Positions 4,862 through 9,808 of a stretch of DNA of 9,808 bases are shown here, in pieces. This stretch comes from Merdimonas faecigallinarum (lineage in GTDB: Bacteria; Bacillota; Clostridia; Lachnospirales; Lachnospiraceae): positions 1-9,808 of the forward strand of contig DWXJ01000028.1 in NCBI GenBank assembly GCA_019119285.1. Reading direction: 5' to 3'. Below the pieces are notes generated by a model that ran no database searches, was not told the origin of the DNA, and saw only the letters and a program-made list of their open reading frames with translations. The position numbers were made by a program, and so were the translations under genes. Within the stretch, counting starts at the first letter, position 1. Every line of letters begins with the position of its first letter.

Positions 4862-7783
4862 ATGAATGAGGCAAATATCAAGGCTTATGAAGTCTTACAG
4901 AAGGAAGAACTGACAGGGATCCGCTCCCGCGGGTATCTTTGCCGCCACAAAAAGAGCGGAGCCAGGGTGCTTCTGATAGAAAATGATGATGAAAATAAAG
5001 TGTTCAGTATCGGGTTTCGCACGCCTCCCAAGGACAGTACCGGCGTGCCCCACATCATGGAACACTCGGTCCTGTGCGGATCCAGGAATTTTCCGGCCAA
5101 GGATCCGTTTGTAGAACTGGTAAAAGGATCGCTCAATACATTTTTAAATGCCATGACTTACCCGGATAAGACGGTATATCCGGTGGCAAGCTGCAATGAC
5201 AAGGATTTTCAGAATCTGATGCACGTCTACATGGACGCTGTGCTGTATCCGAATATTTATCAGCATGAGGAGATCTTCCGCCAGGAAGGGTGGAGTTATA
5301 GGCTGGATACGCCGGACGGCGAACTCGGGTATAACGGAGTCGTATACAATGAGATGAAAGGAGCGTTCTCCTCGCCGGAGAGCGTGCTGGACCGGGTGGT
5401 TTTAAATACCCTTTTCCCGGACACGCCTTACGCCAATGAATCCGGCGGCGACCCGGAGCATATCCCGGAACTGACTTACGAACAGTTTCTGGCGTTCCAC
5501 CAGACCTATTACCATCCCTCCAACAGCTATATTTACCTGTATGGAAATATGGATATGGAAGAAAAGCTGAACTGGCTGGACCAGGAATATCTCTGCCATT
5601 TCGATAAGATCCAGGTGGATTCCCGGATCCCGATGCAGAAGCCTTTTGACCATATGATAGAAAAAGAGCTTCCATATTCCATAGCAAGCGATGAATCAGA
5701 AGCCGATAATACGTATTTATCTTATAATAAAGTGATCGGTACCAGCCTGGACCGGGAGCTTTACCTGGCATTCCAGATCCTGGATTATGCTCTTTTGTCT
5801 GCGCCGGGAGCGCCGCTTAAAAAAGCGCTGACAGATGCGGGTATAGGAAAAGACATTATGGGATCTTATGACAACGGGATCTGCCAGCCGGTATTTTCCG
5901 TGGTGTCAAAGAATGCAAATGTAGATCAGAAGGATGCATTTGTCCGGAAGATCGAAGAGGTGTTAAGCGGGATCGTAGAAAAAGGAATGGATCCCAAAGC
6001 CCTGGAGGCCGGGATCAATTATCATGAATTCCGGTACAGGGAAGCGGATTTTGGCAGTTATCCCAAGGGGCTGATGTACGGCCTTCAGATCATGGACAGC
6101 TGGCTCTATGACGATGAAAAGCCGTTTATCCACATTGAGGCGCTGGATACCTTCGCATTTTTAAAGAAGCAGATCGGCACCGGCTATTACGAAGATCTGA
6201 TCCGCAGATATCTTCTGGAGAATCCTCATGGAGCCATTGTGGTGGTGAAACCGGAAAAGGGACGGACCGCCAGGATGGACCGGGAGCTTCGGGAAAAGCT
6301 TGCGGCCTACAAGGACGGATTGAGCCCGGAAGAAAGAGAAGAACTGGTAACGAGGACCCGCGAGCTGGAGGAGTACCAGTCCAAAGAGGACAGGCCGGAG
6401 GATCTGGAGAAGATCCCGGTTCTGAAACGAGAAGACATTTCCCGTAAGATCGCGCCTGTATTCAATGAAGAAAAACAGGCGGCAGGAGTTCCCATGATCT
6501 TTCATGAGATAGAGACCAACGGCATCGGATATCTGGATCTGTTGTTCGACATGTCCGGCGTTCCGGAAGAGCTGCTGCCTTATGTGGGGATCCTGCAGGC
6601 GACGCTTGGAGTCATCGACACCACGCATTATGAATACGGAGAATTATTTAATGAGATCAACGTGCACACCGGCGGCATCGGCACTTCGCTGGAACTGTAT
6701 CCGGATGTGACGAAAGTAAAAGAAAAAGCATTTAAAGCGACATTTGAGATCAAAACCAAGGCGCTCTATGAGAAGCTGCCTGTGGCATTTGCCATGATGG
6801 CGGAGATCCTGACCGAGTCAAAGCTTACAGATGAAAAGCGGCTTCTGGAGATCCTGGAAATGCTGAAATCCAGACTTCTGATGCGCTTCCAGTCTGCGGG
6901 ACACACCACCGCAGTATTACGGGCCATGGCTTATGCGTCTCCGTCGGCTAGGTTAAAAGACCTGACAGGCGGCATAGAATTTTACCGGGTCGTTTCCCGG
7001 ATCACAGATCACTATGAAGAAGAAAAAGAAGATCTGGTCCGGAAGCTTGGCGCTCTGGCAAAACGGCTGTTCCGCGCGGACAATCTGATGATCAGCTACA
7101 CAGCGGCGGCGGAAGGACTGGCAGGGATCGAAGAACAGGTAAAAGGCCTCAAAGAAAAGCTTTTTACAGAACCGGTGGAACCCCAGGCCTGCATCCTGCA
7201 CTGCGAGAAAAAGAACGAAGGGTTCAAAACCGCTTCCAAAGTGCAGTACGTGGCAAGGGCCGGTAACTTTATCGATCAGGGCGCTTCCTATACCGGGGCG
7301 CTGCAGATCCTGAAAGTGATCATGAGCTACGAATACCTGTGGCAGAATATCCGCGTCAAAGGCGGGGCTTACGGCTGCATGAGCAATTTCAACCGGATCG
7401 GAGAAGGGTTTTTTGTCTCCTACCGGGATCCCAACCTGAAACGGACCATGGAAGTCTACGAAGGCGTTCCGGAATACCTCCGGAACTTCACCGTCAGCGA
7501 GAGGGATATGACCAAATACATCATCGGCACCATCAGCAATATCGACCAGCCCATGACGCCGGCGGCCAAAGGAGACCGCTCCATGAACCTCTACATGAAT
7601 CATGTCAGCGAAGAGATGATCCACAAAGAGAGGGAAGAGATCCTGGAAGCAGGACAGGAAGACATCCGGGCGCTGGCAGACGTGGCAGAAGCCGTGCTGG
7701 CTGCCGGGCAGGTGTGCGTCATCGGCAGCGAAGAGGCCATAGATGCGGAAAAAGAAATGTTCGGGACAGTGACAAGGTTTTAA
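4862..7783 (+). CDS. M16C insulinase-family zinc metallopeptidase (presequence protease-like)
   Basis: A 973-residue protein of the size and layout of PreP/Cym1-type M16C peptidases: two M16 halves joined by a linker domain, forming a chamber that degrades short unfolded peptides. The inverted zinc-binding motif HxxEH is H64-I-M-E67-H68, in GVPHIMEHSVLCGSR. The third zinc ligand is probably E164, in VVYNEMKGAFS. A highly charged linker of the M16C-associated type falls at about 470-530. The C-terminal half has the conserved RVKGGAYG and SYRDPN segments (about 833-854), where the family contacts substrate. No signal peptide or membrane helix is seen, so it is probably cytosolic. The start is ATG 4862: AGAGGA (4849-4854) is well placed at 7 nt, while the stronger AAAGGAG (4840-4846) is 15 nt away. 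Its substrate in bacteria is unknown; peptide scavenging is inference. era follows after 74 nt. Confidence 0.93.
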   Translation: MNEANIKAYEVLQKEELTGIRSRGYLCRHKKSGARVLLIENDDENKVFSIGFRTPPKDSTGVPHIMEHSVLCGSRNFPAKDPFVELVKGSLNTFLNAMTYPDKTVYPVASCNDKDFQNLMHVYMDAVLYPNIYQHEEIFRQEGWSYRLDTPDGELGYNGVVYNEMKGAFSSPESVLDRVVLNTLFPDTPYANESGGDPEHIPELTYEQFLAFHQTYYHPSNSYIYLYGNMDMEEKLNWLDQEYLCHFDKIQVDSRIPMQKPFDHMIEKELPYSIASDESEADNTYLSYNKVIGTSLDRELYLAFQILDYALLSAPGAPLKKALTDAGIGKDIMGSYDNGICQPVFSVVSKNANVDQKDAFVRKIEEVLSGIVEKGMDPKALEAGINYHEFRYREADFGSYPKGLMYGLQIMDSWLYDDEKPFIHIEALDTFAFLKKQIGTGYYEDLIRRYLLENPHGAIVVVKPEKGRTARMDRELREKLAAYKDGLSPEEREELVTRTRELEEYQSKEDRPEDLEKIPVLKREDISRKIAPVFNEEKQAAGVPMIFHEIETNGIGYLDLLFDMSGVPEELLPYVGILQATLGVIDTTHYEYGELFNEINVHTGGIGTSLELYPDVTKVKEKAFKATFEIKTKALYEKLPVAFAMMAEILTESKLTDEKRLLEILEMLKSRLLMRFQSAGHTTAVLRAMAYASPSARLKDLTGGIEFYRVVSRITDHYEEEKEDLVRKLGALAKRLFRADNLMISYTAAAEGLAGIEEQVKGLKEKLFTEPVEPQACILHCEKKNEGFKTASKVQYVARAGNFIDQGASYTGALQILKVIMSYEYLWQNIRVKGGAYGCMSNFNRIGEGFFVSYRDPNLKRTMEVYEGVPEYLRNFTVSERDMTKYIIGTISNIDQPMTPAAKGDRSMNLYMNHVSEEMIHKEREEILEAGQEDIRALADVAEAVLAAGQVCVIGSEEAIDAEKEMFGTVTRF

Positions 7784-7785
7784 CA

Positions 7786-7842
7786 GGGGACGTAGACCTT
7801 TTGCACTTTACCCTGTCCCCTTTTGCAAATGACTACGTCCCC
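7786..7842. repeat. Hairpin repeat, copy 3 (chimeric member of the GACGTAG family)
   Basis: Starting 3 nt after the peptidase stop, GGGGACGTAG (7786-7795) pairs perfectly with CTACGTCCCC (7833-7842). The left half continues ACCTTTTGCA as in copy 1. The right half reads TGCAAATGACTACGTCCCC, so its inner bases do not complement the left half; only TTTGCA/TGCAAA re-pairs inside. Between them is ACCCTGTCCCC. GTCCCC (7815-7820) can pair instead with GGGGAC (7786-7791), and CCCTGT (7811-7816) with ACAGGG (7783-7788), so exclusive folds exist. The element fills almost the whole gap and ends 3 nt before the era ribosome binding site (7846-7851). Confidence 0.75.
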
Positions 7843-7857
7843 ATTGGGAGGAAAAGC

Positions 7858-8754
7858 ATGAATAATCATTATAAATCTGGCTTTGTGACTTTGATCGGCC
7901 GGCCGAATGTGGGAAAATCTACGCTGATGAACCAGCTGATCGGCCAGAAGATCGCGATTACGTCCAACAAGCCGCAGACGACGAGGAACCGGATCCAGAC
8001 GATTCTGACTACCGAAGAGGGGCAGATCGTGTTTGTGGACACGCCGGGGATCCACAAGGCGAAGAATAAGCTGGGCGAGTATATGGTAAATGTGGCGGAG
8101 CGGACGCTGAAGGAAGTGGACGTGATCCTCTGGCTGGTAGAGCCTGCTACGTTTATCGGCGCCGGCGAGCGGCATATCGCAGACCAGCTCCGCCGGGTGA
8201 ACACGCCGGTGATCCTGGTGATCAATAAGATCGACAGTGTGAAGAAGGAGGAGATCCTTCCGGTGATCGCGGCGTACAAGGATGTCTGCGATTTCGCGGA
8301 GATCGTGCCGGTTTCGGCGAGAAACGGGGATAATACAGATGAGCTGGTGCGGGAGATTTTCAAATATCTGCCTTATGGCCCGCAGTTTTATGATGAGGAC
8401 ACGGTGACCGACCAGCCGGAGCGCCAGATCGTGGCGGAACTGATCCGCGAAAAGGCCCTCCACAGCCTGCAGGAAGAGATCCCTCACGGCATTGCCGTGG
8501 CCATTGACCGGATGCAGAAAAAGAACAAGATCATGCATATCGACGCGACGATCATCTGCGAGCGGGATTCCCACAAGGGGATTATTATTGGTAAACAAGG
8601 AAATATGTTGAAAAAAATCGGCAGCACGGCCCGGTATGAGATTGAAAAAATGCTGGATTGCCAGGTAAATCTCAAGCTTTGGGTCAAGGTGAAGAAGGAC
8701 TGGAGAGACAGCGAATTCCTGATGAAAAATTTTGGATATCGGGAAGAAGAATAA
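7858..8754 (+). CDS. era: GTPase Era
   Basis: An essential GTPase that binds the 3' end of 16S rRNA and acts as a checkpoint in 30S subunit maturation, in the cytosol and at the membrane. The 298-residue length is normal. GTPase motifs are G1 GRPNVGKS (14-21), a TT pair in the effector region (41-42), G3 DTPG (61-64), G4 NKID (123-126) and G5 SAR (153-155). The C-terminal KH RNA-binding domain has GKQG (245-248) and ends with the typical FGY (292-294). The start is ATG 7858, with GGGAGG 6 nt upstream; the open frame runs further back but only through the peptidase gene's shadow. Gene order era-yqzL-recO follows. No separate promoter is evident in the 74-nt gap, which is filled by a hairpin repeat, so transcription probably comes from the peptidase promoter or from inside that gene. 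Confidence 0.97.
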   Translation: MNNHYKSGFVTLIGRPNVGKSTLMNQLIGQKIAITSNKPQTTRNRIQTILTTEEGQIVFVDTPGIHKAKNKLGEYMVNVAERTLKEVDVILWLVEPATFIGAGERHIADQLRRVNTPVILVINKIDSVKKEEILPVIAAYKDVCDFAEIVPVSARNGDNTDELVREIFKYLPYGPQFYDEDTVTDQPERQIVAELIREKALHSLQEEIPHGIAVAIDRMQKKNKIMHIDATIICERDSHKGIIIGKQGNMLKKIGSTARYEIEKMLDCQVNLKLWVKVKKDWRDSEFLMKNFGYREEE

Positions 8755-8760
8755 AGAAGT

Positions 8761-8802
8761 GGTTTTCCGGGAGAACCTATCCTCAGAAGAGTAACAGAGG
8801 AT
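8761..8802 (+). other. Two small hairpins between era and yqzL
   Basis: GGTTTTC (8761-8767) pairs with GAGAACC (8771-8777), one G-T wobble included, around CGG. ATCCTC (8779-8784) pairs exactly with GAGGAT (8797-8802). The second stem ends next to the ribosome binding site at 8803-8811, so it might influence translation of yqzL. Neither is followed by a T-run, so they are unlikely to terminate transcription. Confidence 0.4.
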
Positions 8803-8815
8803 GAGGTGATCAAAA

Positions 8816-8992
8816 GTGGAAGAAAATTACTGGAACCAATTTCTTAAGACCGGCAGCATAAAGGACTATCTCAGCTATAGAAATGCGGCCGGCTGCGGGC
8901 GGGAGCAAAGGTCCCGCAAAGGAGAAAGGGAAGTTGAATCAGATCACGGTGACTGGCATGGTGCTGTCGGCGGCGCCGATAGGAGAGTATGA
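8816..8992 (+). CDS. yqzL: YqzL-like small protein
   Basis: A 58-codon gene with a GTG start, preceded by GAGGTGATC (8803-8811), an almost complete match to the 16S anti-Shine-Dalgarno sequence, 4 nt before the start. The N-terminus has the pattern W-x-x-F-x-x-TGSI-x-x-YL-x-Y (residues 6-21), which resembles the short YqzL proteins encoded between era and recO in Firmicutes. Their function is unknown. Residues 24-41 are basic and low in hydrophobicity. The end overlaps recO by 59 nt in another frame, so the last 19 codons may be fixed mainly by recO; the protein is a little longer than the roughly 45-50 residues usual for the family. No signal peptide or membrane helix is seen. Position, ribosome binding site and motif together make it a real gene despite its size and non-ATG start. 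Confidence 0.78.
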   Translation: MEENYWNQFLKTGSIKDYLSYRNAAGCGREQRSRKGEREVESDHGDWHGAVGGADRRV

Positions 8993-9677
8993 TAAACGGA
9001 TCGTGATCCTGACAAGGGAGAGGGGCAAGATCTCCGCCTTTGCCAGGGGAGCCAGAAGAGCGGGAAATGCGCTGATGGGCGTTACAGAACCCTTTGCTTT
9101 CGGCACATTTGCGATCTACGAGGGGCGGACATCCTACACATTGATGTCGGCCTCTATTTCCAATTATTTTTCTGAGCTTCGCCAGGATATGGAAGGGGCG
9201 TACTATGGCTTCTACTTCATGGATCTGGCCGGCTACTACGCCAGAGAAGGAAATGATGAGACGCAGCTTCTGGGACTTCTCTACCAGACCCTGCGGGCGC
9301 TTTTGAATCCCCATATCCCCAACCGGCTGGTGCGCTGCATCTACGAACTCAAGACCGTGACGGTAAATGGAGAAGGCCCCCAGGTATTTTCCTGCATGGC
9401 CTGCGGGCGCAAGGAAGGACCCTGGCGCTTCAGCGTCCGGCGGGGCGGATTTCTCTGCGAGGACTGCGGCCGCCTGGAAAACGGGGCCGGAACCATCCTT
9501 CCCTCCACGGCCTACACCCTGCAGTACATTGTATCTTCACCGGTGGAAAGGCTGTACACCTTCGTGGTAAAAGAAGAGGTGCTGGGCGAACTGGAAAAGA
9601 TCGTTGCGGAATATCTGGAAAAGTATGTGGACAGACATTTTAAATCTCTGGAAATCCTGAAAATGATCGTAGAATAA
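8934..9677 (+). CDS. recO: DNA repair protein RecO
   Basis: The recombination mediator of the RecFOR pathway: with RecR it loads RecA onto SSB-coated single-stranded DNA at gaps and anneals complementary strands. The 247-residue reading has an N-terminal OB fold (about 1-80; VTGMVLSAAPIGEYDKRIVILT near the start), a helical middle and a C-terminal zinc finger with C154-x-x-C157 and C175-x-x-C178. The start is taken as TTG 8934, with AAAGGAG (8918-8924) 9 nt upstream; this gives the family's usual beginning just before the OB strand. An ATG at 8883 would add 17 Gly/Lys-rich residues and has no ribosome binding site. The gene overlaps yqzL by 59 nt, so the two are on one transcript. No terminator is visible after the stop codon. 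Confidence 0.95.
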   Translation: MNQITVTGMVLSAAPIGEYDKRIVILTRERGKISAFARGARRAGNALMGVTEPFAFGTFAIYEGRTSYTLMSASISNYFSELRQDMEGAYYGFYFMDLAGYYAREGNDETQLLGLLYQTLRALLNPHIPNRLVRCIYELKTVTVNGEGPQVFSCMACGRKEGPWRFSVRRGGFLCEDCGRLENGAGTILPSTAYTLQYIVSSPVERLYTFVVKEEVLGELEKIVAEYLEKYVDRHFKSLEILKMIVE

Positions 9678-9713
9678 ATCCTGAAAACAAATGTGGAATA
9701 AGGCTTGAAAACA
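9672..9713. repeat. Short direct repeat spanning the recO stop codon
   Basis: The 18-mer GAATAAATCCTGAAAACA (9672-9689), which includes the recO stop, recurs as GAATAAGGCTTGAAAACA (9696-9713), 24 nt downstream, with 4 differences. The second copy supplies the TTGAAA used as the -35 box of the following promoter. It looks like an old 24-nt tandem duplication of the gene end. Confidence 0.55.
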
Positions 9714-9733
9714 CGGGCCGCAAACTGTATAAT
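9705..9733 (+). promoter_or_regulatory. Promoter of the gene downstream of recO
   Basis: TTGAAA (9705-9710) and a perfect TATAAT (9728-9733) are 17 nt apart, the ideal spacing. Transcription would start near 9740, leaving about 55 nt of leader. That leader holds an A/T hairpin, TGTATTT (9747-9753) against AAATACA (9759-9765). A gene start with a good ribosome binding site follows at 9795. Confidence 0.75.
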
Positions 9734-9794
9734 TATTAACAATCATTGTATTTATAAAAAATACAGATAAACATATGGAAGAGAGGAATAGGGC

Positions 9795-9808
9795 ATGGTA
9801 GAAAAGAC
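9795..9808 (+). CDS. Start of an unidentified gene (3' truncated)
   Basis: ATG at 9795 is preceded by GAGAGGA (9781-9787) with 7 nt spacing and by the promoter at 9705-9733. Only four full codons are visible (Met-Val-Glu-Lys, then AC). That is too little to identify the product. Glycyl-tRNA synthetase often follows recO in related Clostridia and can begin in a similar way, but this is only a guess from gene order. Confidence 0.6.

Noticed and set aside
6953..7624. A 223-codon antisense open frame inside the M16C peptidase gene
   Set aside because: It is fully contained in a well-supported + strand gene, and its His/Phe/Asp-rich product is typical of a reverse-frame shadow.
7339..7857. The era frame extended upstream by 173 codons
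   Set aside because: The extension lies in the peptidase gene in another frame and is Arg/His/Gln-rich nonsense; ATG 7858 has a strong ribosome binding site and the normal Era N-terminus.
7780..8598. A 272-codon antisense open frame opposite era
   Set aside because: It is the shadow of a real GTPase gene with all motifs on the + strand; no ribosome binding site and no protein-like pattern.
8883..8933. An upstream ATG start for recO
   Set aside because: It has no ribosome binding site, while TTG 8934 is preceded by AAAGGAG and begins where RecO proteins usually begin.

Overview
The window looks like a chromosomal segment from a Gram-positive Clostridia bacterium, most likely a member of the Lachnospiraceae or a close relative. 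The reasons are pyruvate:ferredoxin oxidoreductase for anaerobic pyruvate metabolism, strong AAAGGAGG-type ribosome binding sites, a lysine riboswitch in front of an NhaC-type transporter, and the Firmicutes gene order era - yqzL - recO. All genes are on the + strand. The family assignment is inference from protein character and gene order, not from a search.

Layout. (1) 1-608: 3' end of nifJ, written in strongly biased codons. (2) 609-836: two long hairpin repeats of one family, a small inverted repeat and a promoter. (3) 837-2665: an HTH-Uma2 nuclease-like protein followed 44 nt later by glutaminase glsA, probably co-transcribed. (4) 2666-3111: a gene-free stretch that is fully structured. 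It holds a degenerate 11-nt tandem repeat, a TTGACA promoter, a well-conserved lysine (L-box) riboswitch and an intrinsic terminator. (5) 3112-4716: an NhaC-family transporter, predicted to move lysine because of its riboswitch. (6) 4717-4861: a terminator and a TATAAT promoter. (7) 4862-7783: a large M16C presequence-protease-like metallopeptidase. (8) 7784-7857: a third, chimeric member of the hairpin family filling the gap before era. (9) 7858-9677: era, a small yqzL-like gene that starts at GTG, and recO that starts at TTG and overlaps yqzL. (10) 9678-9808: a short direct repeat, a good promoter and the first codons of another gene.

How the parts work together. The era-yqzL-recO group is a housekeeping cluster for ribosome maturation and recombinational repair. 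The promoter-riboswitch-terminator-transporter unit is a self-contained lysine-responsive module; by homology to known L-boxes, lysine should fold the aptamer, permit the terminator and shut off the transporter. No CRISPR array, prophage or insertion sequence is visible. The features that most repay a second look are the repeat family (617-670, 700-752, 7786-7842), whose two near-perfect copies differ by compensating changes in the stem, the lysine riboswitch, and the HTH-Uma2 fusion with an inverted repeat over its own promoter.
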